Source: an uncultured Flavobacteriaceae bacterium
Lineage (GTDB): Bacteria > Bacteroidota > Bacteroidia > Flavobacteriales > Flavobacteriaceae
DNA: 64,000 bases
NCBI GenBank assembly: GCA_905479625.1
Contig: CAJQNF010000045.1
Location: forward strand, 26,143-90,142
Direction of reading: 5' to 3'
The position numbers and the translations under genes are program-made. Within the stretch, counting starts at the first letter, position 1. The number at the start of each line of letters is the position of its first letter. The notes under the pieces were generated by a model. That model had not been told where the DNA came from. It worked only from the letters and a program-made list of their open reading frames with translations, and did not search any database. Shown here piece after piece: positions 45,722-55,774 of the stretch.

Positions 45722-47953
45722 TTATTTGATGATATTTTGCTCTTCTTCTTGTTTGCTTCCGAGCGATCGATCGATAAAAGTAGTCATTTTTTTGAAAAGG
45801 TGTAATCGGGTGTTTTTGCCTTTATAAATACCATGAGCTCTATCGGGATAGGTGAAATAATCAAATTGTTTATTAGCACCAACCAAGGCATTGATCATTT
45901 GCATTGAATTCTGAACGTGAACATTGTCATCACCAGTACCATGAATCAGTAAATAATCTCCTTTTAGCTGATCAGCAAAATTAACAGGTGAATTATCATC
46001 GTAGCCAGCAGCATTCTCTTGTGGAGTCTGCATGTATCTTTCAGTATAGACCGAATCATAATATCTCCAGGATGTAACAGGAGCAACAGCTATGGCCATT
46101 TTAAAAACGTCAGCTCCTTTGGTAATGGCAAGAGAACTCATAAAACCACCGTAACTCCATCCCCAGATACCCACTCGATTTTCATCGATATAGGCTCTTT
46201 TTCCTAATTCTTTAGCTGATTCAATCTGATCCTCGATCTCGTATTTCCCCAATTCTTTATAAGTTACCTTTTTAAAATCCCTTCCTTTATAACCAGTACC
46301 TCTCCCATCAACACAAACAATAACATAACCTTTCTGACTTAGCATCATGTGCCAATAATCATGGCGCCATGCATTGTGCCATCTATTGGCAACTTGTTGT
46401 GAACCTGGACCAGAATACTGGAACATCAGCATTGGATATTTTTTATTCGGATCAAAATCTTTGGGTTTCATCATCCACATGTTAAACTCTCCATTAGCAG
46501 TTTTAATAGTGCTAAATTCTTTCACTGGTAAATCATAGGCCGTTAATTTCTCCGCCAGATTCAGATTGTTTTTGATCTCTTTTAGTTCATTTCCGGTTTT
46601 GGCATCTACCAAAGTATAAACTGTTGGGTTTGTAGAACTTGAATAAGTGTTAACAAAGTAGTTCAGACTATTGCTGAACGCTGCCGAATTCGTACCGATA
46701 TATTTACTGAGCTTTTTCTTTTTCTTGCCGGAAATATCAATTGAATAGATACTTCTGTTTATTGACCCTTCTTCAGTAGATTGATAAAATATTTTTTTGG
46801 TTTTTTTATCGAATCCATAGTATTTGGTAACCTCCCAAGATCCGTTTGTAATTTGATTTTGTAGTTTCCCGCTCTCGTCATAAAGATATAAGTGATTGAA
46901 CCCATCTCTCTCACTACTCCAAATAAAGCTGTTATCGTATAAGAATGTTAAATCATCAGTAATATCAACATAGGCTGCATCAGTTTCATTCAGAAGCAGA
47001 GATGCTTCATTTGAATCTGCATTAAATGACACAAGATTTAAATTATTTTGGTGTCTGTTAATAGTCGTTACAGCCAATACATTTGACTCTTTTGTCCATT
47101 GAATACGAGGAATATAATACTGTTCAAATGCTTTAATATTTGCCTTAAAATTTTCTTTTTTACTAAGATCATAGATATGAAGTGATACCAGCGAATTGTT
47201 TTCTCCGGCTTTAGGGTATTTAAAAGTTTGATCAGCCGGATACAGTCCGGTTCCGTAAGTATCCATTGAGAACTCAGGAACTTCAGTTTCATCAAACCTA
47301 ATAAATGCAATTTTATCTGATGAAGTATTCCACTCAAAAGCACGAACAAAACTAAATTCTTCTTCATAGACCCAGTCAGTAATTCCGTTGATGATCTTGT
47401 TATTTTCACCATCTGTGGTTATCTGAGAAATCTCTTTTGTTTTTAAATCCTTGATGTATAAATTATTCTCATGTACAAAAGCTACTTTACTTCCATCAGG
47501 AGAAAAGGTAGGTTCCTGGATATTCTTGTCAACGATTAATTCAAGTATTTTACCGTTCAAGTCGTAGACATAATATTTTCCAATTTTGGAATGTCTGTAA
47601 ATAGGTTCAAGGTTTACACCAATAATTAGCTTTTGCTCATCTTCACTGAATGTATAGGCATCAAAAAATTTGACTCCGTCTAAATCTTTTCCTAAGACTA
47701 CAGTTTCAACTTTTTCAAGTGTTTTGTAGTCATATTTATCCATGTAAGTACCATAAGAATTATGGTTTAGAATCGTGTAGAAATCTCCATTTTTCATCGA
47801 CTGAAAAGCTTCAAGAGATTGTGTGGCAAAAGCATTTTTTGCCCAGATATCTTCTAAAGTGATTTCTTTTTCTTGTGAAAAAACCGGCTGAACAAGTATA
47901 ATAAATAGAAGAAAATAGATTCTCATAAAAATAACTGAATTTAAAAAAACCAA
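45722..47953 (-). CDS. S9 family peptidase, dipeptidyl-peptidase IV-like
   Basis: DPPIV N-terminal propeller (EEEFSFVRAFEWNTSSDKIAFIRFDETEVPEF); VGIWGWSYGGFMSSLAI; GTGDDNVHVQNS; DRAHGIY catalytic His. Confidence 0.95.
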   Translation of the reverse strand: MVFLNSVIFMRIYFLLFIILVQPVFSQEKEITLEDIWAKNAFATQSLEAFQSMKNGDFYTILNHNSYGTYMDKYDYKTLEKVETVVLGKDLDGVKFFDAYTFSEDEQKLIIGVNLEPIYRHSKIGKYYVYDLNGKILELIVDKNIQEPTFSPDGSKVAFVHENNLYIKDLKTKEISQITTDGENNKIINGITDWVYEEEFSFVRAFEWNTSSDKIAFIRFDETEVPEFSMDTYGTGLYPADQTFKYPKAGENNSLVSLHIYDLSKKENFKANIKAFEQYYIPRIQWTKESNVLAVTTINRHQNNLNLVSFNADSNEASLLLNETDAAYVDITDDLTFLYDNSFIWSSERDGFNHLYLYDESGKLQNQITNGSWEVTKYYGFDKKTKKIFYQSTEEGSINRSIYSIDISGKKKKKLSKYIGTNSAAFSNSLNYFVNTYSSSTNPTVYTLVDAKTGNELKEIKNNLNLAEKLTAYDLPVKEFSTIKTANGEFNMWMMKPKDFDPNKKYPMLMFQYSGPGSQQVANRWHNAWRHDYWHMMLSQKGYVIVCVDGRGTGYKGRDFKKVTYKELGKYEIEDQIESAKELGKRAYIDENRVGIWGWSYGGFMSSLAITKGADVFKMAIAVAPVTSWRYYDSVYTERYMQTPQENAAGYDDNSPVNFADQLKGDYLLIHGTGDDNVHVQNSMQMINALVGANKQFDYFTYPDRAHGIYKGKNTRLHLFKKMTTFIDRSLGSKQEEEQNIIK

Positions 47954-48014
47954 GTTTACGGAAAATATATGAAATCAATTCTTTTTTACAAAGAATTTTT
48001 ACTGTTTTAAGGAT

Positions 48015-48034
48015 AGATTCTTAGCTAAGAATCT
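48015..48034. repeat. Perfect 20-bp palindrome in divergent intergenic region
   Basis: AGATTCTTAGCTAAGAATCT equals its own reverse complement. Confidence 0.85.
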
Positions 48035-48163
48035 GCATTTTATCTAAGGATTAAGGCTGAGATTAATGATCTCTTTAAGCAATCTATTTTAAACTTGAAA
48101 TTCGTTCATTTTCTTGTGATTTTTGTTGCAGAATATCCATTAATATATTATTCGGCTATTGAC

Positions 48164-48171
48164 TATCTTTG
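48164..48171 (+). promoter_or_regulatory. Bacteroidota -7-like element TATCTTTG upstream of HMG-CoA reductase
   Basis: Matches TAnnTTTG, 19 nt before start. Confidence 0.5.
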
Positions 48172-48190
48172 TTATGCAAAAAATTGAAAT

Positions 48191-49468
48191 ATGTCAAAAG
48201 TGATTACTGGGTTTTCTAAATTAAGCAAGTCTGAAAAAATAGACTGGCTTGCTGAAAATTATTTCCTTGACAAAAAAAAAGGAATTGAAACCCTTGAGCA
48301 GTATAAAAATCAAGACGCTAAGCTTCAGCAACTTCATGATGAGTTTATTGAAAATACGATCAGTAATTTTTATGTGCCTTATGCCATAGCCCCAAACTTC
48401 ATCATTAATGGAAAGCCATTTGCAATTCCCATGGCGATAGAAGAAAGTTCGGTGGTTGCAGCTGCGTCCCTTACTGCTAAATTTTGGAGTACTAGAGGGG
48501 GCTTTACTGCAAATGTAATTTCAACGACAAAGATTGGGCAGGTTCATTTTACTTATAAAGGAAATGTTAGTGAGCTGAGACACTATTTTTCAAGTATTAA
48601 AGATGATTTAATTATCGCCACTGATCATATTACTTCAAATATGAGAAAAAGAGGCGGCGGTATTGTTGATATAGAACTCAGAGATAAGACTGAAGAACTA
48701 AGTGATTATTTTCAGCTCCATGTAAAGTTCGAGACGGGTGATAGCATGGGTGCTAATTTTATTAACTCTTGTTTAGAAGCCATAGCAAGCGCATTCGAAA
48801 AAGAAGGAATATCAATAATCATGAGCATACTGTCAAATTATGTTCCTGAATGTTTAGTGCGAGCAGAGGTTTCTTGTAGCGTTGAAGATTTTTTCGATGA
48901 AGATGCCGAATTATATACCCAAAAATTTGTTCAGGCAGTAGAAATCGCTAAGATTGAGCCTTATAGGGCAGTGACCCACAATAAGGGGATCATGAATGGA
49001 ATTGATGCTGTGGTATTGGCTACAGGAAACGATTTTAGAGCTGTAGCAGCCGGTGCACATGCCTATGCGGCAAAAGATGGTAAATATAAGAGTCTGACTC
49101 ATGCAAAAATTGAGGACGGTCATTTTAAGTTTTGGATAGAAATTCCGTTGTCCTTAGGTACTGTAGGAGGCTTAACAAAGCTGCATCCTTTGGCAAAGTT
49201 ATCTATGGAAATTCTTCAAAGTCCCAATGCATCTGAATTGATGCAAATTGTTGCAGTTGCAGGTCTCGCTCAGAATTTTGCTGCCTTAAGAGCACTTACC
49301 ACAACAGGAATTCAACAAGGTCATATGAAAATGCACCTCATGAATATTTTGAATCAGTTGGAAGCAAATGTTCATGAAAAGGAATTAATAATTCAGGAAT
49401 TTAAAAATAATGCCGTGTCACATAGTGCTGTTGCAGAGTCTTTGCATAGAATGAGAACGGGTCATTAA
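48191..49468 (+). CDS. Hydroxymethylglutaryl-CoA reductase (class II-like)
   Basis: 'FAIPMAIEESSVVAAASLTAKFW' substrate motif; DSMGANFINSCLEAIA; ATGNDFRAVAAGAHAYAAKDG; LGTVGGLTKLHPLAKLS. Confidence 0.92.
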   Translation: MSKVITGFSKLSKSEKIDWLAENYFLDKKKGIETLEQYKNQDAKLQQLHDEFIENTISNFYVPYAIAPNFIINGKPFAIPMAIEESSVVAAASLTAKFWSTRGGFTANVISTTKIGQVHFTYKGNVSELRHYFSSIKDDLIIATDHITSNMRKRGGGIVDIELRDKTEELSDYFQLHVKFETGDSMGANFINSCLEAIASAFEKEGISIIMSILSNYVPECLVRAEVSCSVEDFFDEDAELYTQKFVQAVEIAKIEPYRAVTHNKGIMNGIDAVVLATGNDFRAVAAGAHAYAAKDGKYKSLTHAKIEDGHFKFWIEIPLSLGTVGGLTKLHPLAKLSMEILQSPNASELMQIVAVAGLAQNFAALRALTTTGIQQGHMKMHLMNILNQLEANVHEKELIIQEFKNNAVSHSAVAESLHRMRTGH

Positions 49469-49537
49469 ATAGTATGGCACTATAGAGAAATAAAAATTTT
49501 CTATTTGATTAGCTTGACATCGGCATTGAGTATTACG

Positions 49538-49545
49538 TATCTTTG
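49538..49545 (+). promoter_or_regulatory. Bacteroidota -7-like element TATCTTTG upstream of sodA
   Basis: Matches TAnnTTTG, with TTGACA-like sequence about 20 bp upstream. Confidence 0.55.
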
Positions 49546-49579
49546 ATAAAAATTAAATAACTTCTAAAAACTATATATT

Positions 49580-50188
49580 ATGTCATTCCAATTACCAAAA
49601 TTACCTTATGCATATGACGCTCTGGAGCCTCATATTGATGCAAGAACGATGGAAATTCATCATTCAAAACACCACAACGGTTATACAACGAATTTGAACA
49701 ACGCTATAGAAGGAACTGATTTAGAAGGAAAATCTATATTAGACATCCTTGGAAATCTTGATTTGGCAAATGGAGCTGTTAGAAATAATGGAGGCGGTTA
49801 CTATAATCATGATTTATTTTGGAAAGTGATGTCTCCAAATGGAGGCGGAGCACCAACAGGAGCTGTTGCTGACGCGATTAATGATGCATTTGGATCTTAT
49901 GAAGAATTTAAAACGGCTTTCTCTAAAGCTGCTGCAACCAGATTCGGTTCAGGATGGGCATGGTTATGTGTTCATAAAGGGGGTAAAGTAGAAGTTTGTT
50001 CTACGGCTAACCAAGACAATCCTTTAATGCCTGAAATGGGCTGTTCAGGAACTCCAATCTTAGGATTAGATGTTTGGGAGCACGCTTATTATTTAAATTA
50101 TCAAAACAGAAGACCAGATTATATTAATGCTTTTTTCAATGTGATCAATTGGGAGGAAGTAAATAAGCGATACACTGAAGGGAAATAA
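49580..50188 (+). CDS. sodA: Fe/Mn superoxide dismutase
   Basis: [49 protein letters not shown]. Confidence 0.96.
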   Translation: MSFQLPKLPYAYDALEPHIDARTMEIHHSKHHNGYTTNLNNAIEGTDLEGKSILDILGNLDLANGAVRNNGGGYYNHDLFWKVMSPNGGGAPTGAVADAINDAFGSYEEFKTAFSKAAATRFGSGWAWLCVHKGGKVEVCSTANQDNPLMPEMGCSGTPILGLDVWEHAYYLNYQNRRPDYINAFFNVINWEEVNKRYTEGK

Positions 50189-50213
50189 GTAGTCTTATTT
50201 TTCAAACATTTTA

Positions 50214-50250
50214 AGTAGCCACGGAGAAAATCTCCGTGGTTACTCTTTTA
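50214..50250 (+). terminator. Rho-independent terminator after sodA
   Basis: agtagccacggaga-aaa-tctccgtggttact then cttttta. Confidence 0.85.
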
Positions 50251-50288
50251 GGGAATGTCCTAAAACAATAAGAACCCAATTTAATATA

Positions 50289-51182
50289 ATGAAATCCAGG
50301 AATATAGCTTTTTTACTCGCTTTTCTAGCCGCGCTTATATATGGCGTTAGTTTTACGGTGGCCAAAGAAGTGATGCCTGTATATATTCAACCGTTTGGGT
50401 TTATTTTATTGAGAGTACTTGGCGCTGCGCTTTTATTTTGGGGCGTTGGTATATTTCTAAAAAAGGAAAAGATAGAAGTAAAAGATTACCCGCGCTTACT
50501 CTTAGCAGCAATATTTGGCATCGCATTGAATCAACTATCCTTTTTTAAAGGACTGAGTATGACCACTCCCATTAATGCCTCCGTGATCATGGTTTGTTCA
50601 CCAATTATCGTTTTGATATTTTCATCCTTTTTATTAGATGAAAAGGCAACTAAGAAAAAACTGCTGGGAATCTTTATTGGCTTATTCGGAGCAGTAATAT
50701 TAATTATTTTTGGAAAAGATATAGGGTCTGCAAGCAATGCCTCCTTAGGGAATTTACTTGTTTTGGTCAATGCAAGTTCATACGCCCTATACTTGATTCT
50801 CATTAAGAATTTAACGAAAAAATACCATGCGATTACCTTGGCAAAATGGTTGTACCTCATCGGGTTATTTATGGTTATTCCATTTGGATTTTCCGAACTG
50901 AGTGTTGTCAATTGGGAGAGTTTGCCTTTGCCTATTATGTATAGGATTGGTTTTATTATTGTATTTACTTCATTTATGACCTATATGTTCAACCTCTTTG
51001 CGATTAAAGAGTTGAAGCCCACTACGCTGAGTATCTTTATATACCTTCAACCCGTAATAGCAAGTAGCTATGCACTTCTGGTTGGAAGTGATTCATTGAA
51101 TTTTATAAAGATAGGTTCTACAATCCTTATTTTTATTGGTGTCTACTTGGTTACCCGTAAGCCAAAGGAGGCTTGGGATTGA
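50289..51182 (+). CDS. EamA/DMT-family transporter
   Basis: About 10 TM segments; FLAALIYGVSFTVAKEVMP; repeated EamA halves. Confidence 0.9.
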   Translation: MKSRNIAFLLAFLAALIYGVSFTVAKEVMPVYIQPFGFILLRVLGAALLFWGVGIFLKKEKIEVKDYPRLLLAAIFGIALNQLSFFKGLSMTTPINASVIMVCSPIIVLIFSSFLLDEKATKKKLLGIFIGLFGAVILIIFGKDIGSASNASLGNLLVLVNASSYALYLILIKNLTKKYHAITLAKWLYLIGLFMVIPFGFSELSVVNWESLPLPIMYRIGFIIVFTSFMTYMFNLFAIKELKPTTLSIFIYLQPVIASSYALLVGSDSLNFIKIGSTILIFIGVYLVTRKPKEAWD

Positions 51183-51228
51183 CATGATTATAATGGTTCT
51201 CTGCATGAGAATTAGATATTTTTATTAC

Positions 51229-51236
51229 TAACTTTG
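51229..51236 (+). promoter_or_regulatory. Bacteroidota -7-like element TAACTTTG upstream of yicC
   Basis: Matches TAnnTTTG. Confidence 0.5.
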
Positions 51237-51256
51237 CTGAAATTTAAAGGAATAAG

Positions 51257-52108
51257 ATGATACAATCTATGACCGGATATGGGAAATCCATAATTCAACT
51301 TGACACCAAAAAAATTAGCCTTGAGGTTAAATCGCTCAACAGTAAGAATTTAGATATAAATACCAGGTTTCCTGGCGTATATAAAGAAAAGGAAATTGAA
51401 GTCAGAAAACTTATTGCCAGTAATTTAGTGCGTGGAAAAGTTGATATGTCATTTTATATTGAATCAACAGCAGTAGAAACATCGACCAAGATTAATAAAG
51501 AAGTTGTTGCAAATTATATATCTCAACTTGAGTCTATACACCAAGAAGCTGATATTTTATCGATTGCCATGAGACTTCCCGACGTTTTAAAAACTGAACG
51601 AGAAGAATTTGATGTAAAAGAATGGGGAATAATTGAAAAGGGAATTCGGGAAGCGATTGATAATTTACAAGAATATAGATTGTCAGAGGGTAAAGAATTG
51701 AGAAATGACTTTGAACATCGTATAGCGATATTACAAAAAAAGTTGGAAGAGGTAATCAGCCTCGATACTGATAGGCTTGATCAGGTAAGAGAACGTTTGA
51801 AAAAGGCAATTAAAGACCTCGAACAAACAGTTGATGAAAATCGTTTTGAACAGGAACTCATTTACTATCTGGAAAAACTAGATATTACTGAAGAGAAAGT
51901 AAGACTTACCAACCATTTAAATTATTTTGTTCAGGAATTAGAAGTGAATGTTTCAAATGGTAAAAAACTTGGCTTTATTTCACAGGAGATAGGGCGAGAA
52001 ATTAATACAATTGGATCTAAGGCTAACTTTGCACCCATGCAAAAAGTGGTTGTGGAGATGAAAGATGAATTGGAAAAAATAAAAGAGCAATTGCTAAATG
52101 TTTTGTAA
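51257..52108 (+). CDS. YicC-family endoribonuclease-like protein
   Basis: MIQSMTGYGKSIIQ N-terminus; C-terminal LGFISQEIGREINTIGSKANFAPMQKVVVEMKDELEKIKEQLLNV. Confidence 0.95.
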   Translation: MIQSMTGYGKSIIQLDTKKISLEVKSLNSKNLDINTRFPGVYKEKEIEVRKLIASNLVRGKVDMSFYIESTAVETSTKINKEVVANYISQLESIHQEADILSIAMRLPDVLKTEREEFDVKEWGIIEKGIREAIDNLQEYRLSEGKELRNDFEHRIAILQKKLEEVISLDTDRLDQVRERLKKAIKDLEQTVDENRFEQELIYYLEKLDITEEKVRLTNHLNYFVQELEVNVSNGKKLGFISQEIGREINTIGSKANFAPMQKVVVEMKDELEKIKEQLLNVL

Positions 52109-52111
52109 AAA

Positions 52112-52687
52112 ATGGATATTGATAAAGGAAAGTTAATTGTTTTTTCAGCACCCTCTGGTTCAGGAAAAACGACCATAGTACATCATTTATTAAAGCAGAA
52201 GAATCTCAATCTTGATTTTTCAATTTCTGCTACTTCAAGAGAGAAAAGGGGAGAGGAAATTGACGGTAAAGATTATTACTTTATTAGCCCGGAAAAGTTT
52301 AAGAATCACATTGAACAAGATGATTTTGTGGAATGGGAGGAAGTATACCATGATAATTTTTATGGCACACTAAAATCAGAAGTGGAGCGTATTTGGTCAG
52401 AAGGCAAACATGCGATTTTTGACATTGATGTAGTTGGTGGACTAAGAATTAAAAAGAAGTTTCCGGAAAAAACTTTGGCGGTATTTGTAAAAGCACCGTC
52501 GATAGAGGTTATGGAGAATCGTTTAAGGTCTCGTAAAACTGATAGTGAAGAAAAGATAATAGAAAGATTGGCCAAAGCAGAACGCGAGATAGCTTTTGCA
52601 GATAAGTTTGATGTGATTCTCGTAAATGATAAACTGAGTGAAGCGCAAGTTGAGGCCGAAGGTCTTATTGAGCACTTTGTTTCTTAG
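52112..52687 (+). CDS. gmk: Guanylate kinase
   Basis: LIVFSAPSGSGKTTIVHHLL; SATSREKRGEEIDGKDYYFIS. Confidence 0.97.
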   Translation: MDIDKGKLIVFSAPSGSGKTTIVHHLLKQKNLNLDFSISATSREKRGEEIDGKDYYFISPEKFKNHIEQDDFVEWEEVYHDNFYGTLKSEVERIWSEGKHAIFDIDVVGGLRIKKKFPEKTLAVFVKAPSIEVMENRLRSRKTDSEEKIIERLAKAEREIAFADKFDVILVNDKLSEAQVEAEGLIEHFVS

Positions 52688-52705
52688 CGTGATAAAAATG
52701 TAAAT

Positions 52706-53284
52706 ATGAAAATTGGACTTTTTTTTGGCAGCTTTAATCCTATTCATGTTGGTCATCTGATCATAGCAAATCATTTCGTTGAATATTCTGATCTTGATGA
52801 AGTTTGGCTGGTTGTTACCCCCCACAATCCCTTTAAAAAGAAAAAGAGTCTTTTGGCAGACCACCATCGTTTTCAACTTGTTTTGAGAGCCACCGAAGAC
52901 TATCCAAAGCTTAAACCAAGTAATATTGAATTTGGATTAGAACAGCCCAATTATACCATAAATACTTTAGTTCATCTTACAGAAAAATATCCAGATCATG
53001 AATTTAATCTGATTATGGGTCTTGACAATTTAATTTCATTCAAAAAGTGGAAGAATTACGAAACTATATTAGAACATCATGAGCTCTATGTTTATCCAAG
53101 AGTATCTCTATTATCTGATAAACCAGCACTTTTTACACATGAAAAAGTTCATTTTATTGAAGCTCCAATCGTTGAAATTTCTTCTACGTTTATCAGAAAG
53201 GCTATCAAGGAACATAAAGAAATACAGCCTCTCATTCCGCATAAAGCCTGGGCTTATTTGGATGAAATGAATTTTTACAAATAA
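52706..53284 (+). CDS. nadD: Nicotinate-nucleotide adenylyltransferase
   Basis: IGLFFGSFNPIHVGHLIIANHF; ISSTFIRKAIKEHKEIQPLIP. Confidence 0.95.
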   Translation: MKIGLFFGSFNPIHVGHLIIANHFVEYSDLDEVWLVVTPHNPFKKKKSLLADHHRFQLVLRATEDYPKLKPSNIEFGLEQPNYTINTLVHLTEKYPDHEFNLIMGLDNLISFKKWKNYETILEHHELYVYPRVSLLSDKPALFTHEKVHFIEAPIVEISSTFIRKAIKEHKEIQPLIPHKAWAYLDEMNFYK

Positions 53285-53344
53285 CGGATTACATTTCATT
53301 AATTAAAAACATTTTTGGGTTCAATTGAGAACTTAAAAACATTG

Positions 53345-53352
53345 TATATTTG
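53345..53352 (+). promoter_or_regulatory. Bacteroidota -7-like element TATATTTG upstream of M23 peptidase
   Basis: Matches TAnnTTTG, 16 nt before ATG 53369; supports ATG 53369 over the track start 53315. Confidence 0.5.
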
Positions 53353-53368
53353 TCTTGAAAGCCCAATC

Positions 53369-54226
53369 ATGGAGAAAAGCAGAAAAGAAATAATAAAAGA
53401 AAAACTGACTTTTAAGTATCGTTTTGTTGTATTAAATGAAGATACTTTTGAAGAGCGTTTTTCGTTCAAAATGAATCGATTGAACGCTTTTATTTTTGGC
53501 GGTATTTTTTCTGTTCTGTTGATTAGTTTAACCCTCCTTTTTATTACGCTTACACCTCTAAAAGAATATATTCAAGGCTATTCATCCACTGAATTACAGA
53601 AAGAAACTACAGATTTGGTGTATAAGGTTGATTCGTTAAACCAGGCGCTATCCGTAAATGACCTTTACATTGAAAATATTCAACAAGTTCTTAAGGGTGA
53701 GATCAAAAGGGTGACATTTAATAAAGACTCGGTTCTAAGACAGTTCCAGATAGATGAAATTGATTTTGCACCCTCACTTGTGGATTCAATGTTTCGGGAG
53801 GAGGTTGAACAAATGGACAGGTTTAGTGTTTTTCAACAGGCTAAAAAGAGCACGGATATTGTATTCTCTACACCGATTAAAGGACAAATAACGCAACAGT
53901 ATGACGATCAGGAGAAGCATTTTGCAGTAGATATAGCAGTTGATCAGGATACACCTGTAAAAGCCATTGCAGATGGAACGGTTATTTTTAGAGGATTTAC
54001 AGCAGATACCGGCTATGTCATCGTTATTGAGCATGGGCAGGGATTTACATCTATTTATAAGCATAATTCTTCTATATATAAAGAACAAGGGGAATTAGTA
54101 AAATCGGGAGAGGTAATTGCCAGTGCCGGCTCTACAGGTGCGTTTTCAACAGGAGCACATCTTCATTTTGAGTTATGGAATGATGGCTATCCGGTTAATC
54201 CAACCAATTATATAAATTTTGACTAA
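53369..54226 (+). CDS. M23-family peptidoglycan DD-metallopeptidase-like protein
   Basis: Start ATG 53369 preferred over track start 53315; KHFAVDIAVDQDTPVKAIADGTVIFRG ... TGAHLHFELWNDGYPVNPTNYI; N-terminal TM. Confidence 0.92.
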   Translation: MEKSRKEIIKEKLTFKYRFVVLNEDTFEERFSFKMNRLNAFIFGGIFSVLLISLTLLFITLTPLKEYIQGYSSTELQKETTDLVYKVDSLNQALSVNDLYIENIQQVLKGEIKRVTFNKDSVLRQFQIDEIDFAPSLVDSMFREEVEQMDRFSVFQQAKKSTDIVFSTPIKGQITQQYDDQEKHFAVDIAVDQDTPVKAIADGTVIFRGFTADTGYVIVIEHGQGFTSIYKHNSSIYKEQGELVKSGEVIASAGSTGAFSTGAHLHFELWNDGYPVNPTNYINFD

Positions 54227-54266
54227 GGCAGCTGTCTCTGCCTATTAATTATAAGATTTTCAATTC

Positions 54267-55772
54267 GTGTTAAAATCATTTTTTGCAAAAATTTACGCTG
54301 GAATCATTTCCAGACAAGTATATACCTGGGCTAAAGACCCAATAAACACTCAAAATAAAGTGTTTAAGGAATTGATTTCACAAGCCAGTAAAACCAAATT
54401 CGGAAGAGATCATAAGTTTGAGACTATTTCGAGCTATCAAGATTTCAAAAAGCTTGTTCCTGTGAGAGACTATGAAGGTTTGAAAGGTTATATTAGTGAT
54501 ATTCAAAAGGGAGAACTCAATGTTTTATGGAAGGGAAAGCCCTTATATTTTGCGAAAACCTCTGGAACAACTTCTGGAGCAAAATACATTCCGATCACAA
54601 AAGAATCGATGCCCTATCAAATTGCAGCAGCTAAGGAAGCTTTACTTTTGTATATCGCTGAAACAGGGAAAGCCGATTTTGTAGACGGGAAAATGATATT
54701 TTTACAAGGGTCCCCTGAAATTGATGATTCGAATAAAGTTCAAACCGGAAGGTTATCAGGAATAGTAGCCCACTATGTCCCGAAATATCTACAAAAAAAC
54801 AGGTTACCTTCCTGGGAAACGAACTGCATAGACGATTGGGAATCCAAAGTAAATGCTATTGTCCAGGAAACCGCGGTTGAGGATTTGCGTTTAATAAGTG
54901 GAATTCCTTCCTGGGTGCAGATGTATTTTGAAAAACTTATTGAAGACCAGGGGAAAAAGGTCTCAGAGATCTTTCCAAATTTTAATCTGTTTGTTTATGG
55001 TGGGGTCAATTATGAACCGTATCGCCAGAACATGGAACAGCTCATCGGGAAAAAAGTGGACTCCATTGAATTATTCCCGGCATCAGAGGGTTTTTTCGCC
55101 TATCAGGATAAACAGAATAAGACAAATGATTCTGACAAGGGAATGTTACTCCTGTTGAATAGTGGTATTTTTTATGAGTTTATAGTATCAGAAGATTTCT
55201 ATAAAGAGTCACCCGAAAGAATGACCTTAGAAGATGTGAAAATTGGGGTGAATTATGTATTGATTATTTCTACAAATGCAGGTTTATGGAGTTACAATAT
55301 TGGCGACACGATTGCCTTTACATCGTTAAGCCCATTTAGAATTATCGTAACAGGCAGGATCAAACACTTTATTTCAGCTTTTGGTGAACACGTTATCGGT
55401 AAGGAAGTTGAACAAGCTATGCAGATAGCTAGTGTTAATACAAATATTCAAATCAAAGAATTTACGGTTGCACCACAGGTAAATCCAATTGAAGGAGAAT
55501 TACCTTATCATGAATGGTTTATAGAATTCGAGAATGAACCTGAGAACATGATCGAATTTTCAAAGATGATCGATGAGGAAATGCAGCGGCAAAACACATA
55601 TTATTTTGATCTTATTCAGGGCAATATTTTGCAACAATTGAAAATCAGTAAAGTTCAGAAGAATGGGTTTGACCAATACATGAGATCAGTTGGGAAATTA
55701 GGAGGGCAAAATAAGATCCCAAGACTTGCCAACGATAGAAAAATTGCAGATCAGCTTCAAATACTTGTTTAA
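54267..55772 (+). CDS. GH3-family (auxin-responsive-like acyl-amido synthetase fold) protein
   Basis: PLYFAKTSGTTSGAKYIPITKESMPYQ; GVNYEPYRQNMEQLIG..DSIELFPASEGFFAYQ; YNIGDTIAFTSLSPFRIIVTGRIKHFISAFGEHVIGKEVEQAM. Confidence 0.93.
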   Translation: MLKSFFAKIYAGIISRQVYTWAKDPINTQNKVFKELISQASKTKFGRDHKFETISSYQDFKKLVPVRDYEGLKGYISDIQKGELNVLWKGKPLYFAKTSGTTSGAKYIPITKESMPYQIAAAKEALLLYIAETGKADFVDGKMIFLQGSPEIDDSNKVQTGRLSGIVAHYVPKYLQKNRLPSWETNCIDDWESKVNAIVQETAVEDLRLISGIPSWVQMYFEKLIEDQGKKVSEIFPNFNLFVYGGVNYEPYRQNMEQLIGKKVDSIELFPASEGFFAYQDKQNKTNDSDKGMLLLLNSGIFYEFIVSEDFYKESPERMTLEDVKIGVNYVLIISTNAGLWSYNIGDTIAFTSLSPFRIIVTGRIKHFISAFGEHVIGKEVEQAMQIASVNTNIQIKEFTVAPQVNPIEGELPYHEWFIEFENEPENMIEFSKMIDEEMQRQNTYYFDLIQGNILQQLKISKVQKNGFDQYMRSVGKLGGQNKIPRLANDRKIADQLQILV

Positions 55773-55774
55773 AA

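Noticed and set aside
47068-47412. 114-aa minus ORF overlapping the DPP-IV gene in another frame
   Set aside because: Same-strand out-of-frame overlap within a conserved propeller domain; no supporting motifs.
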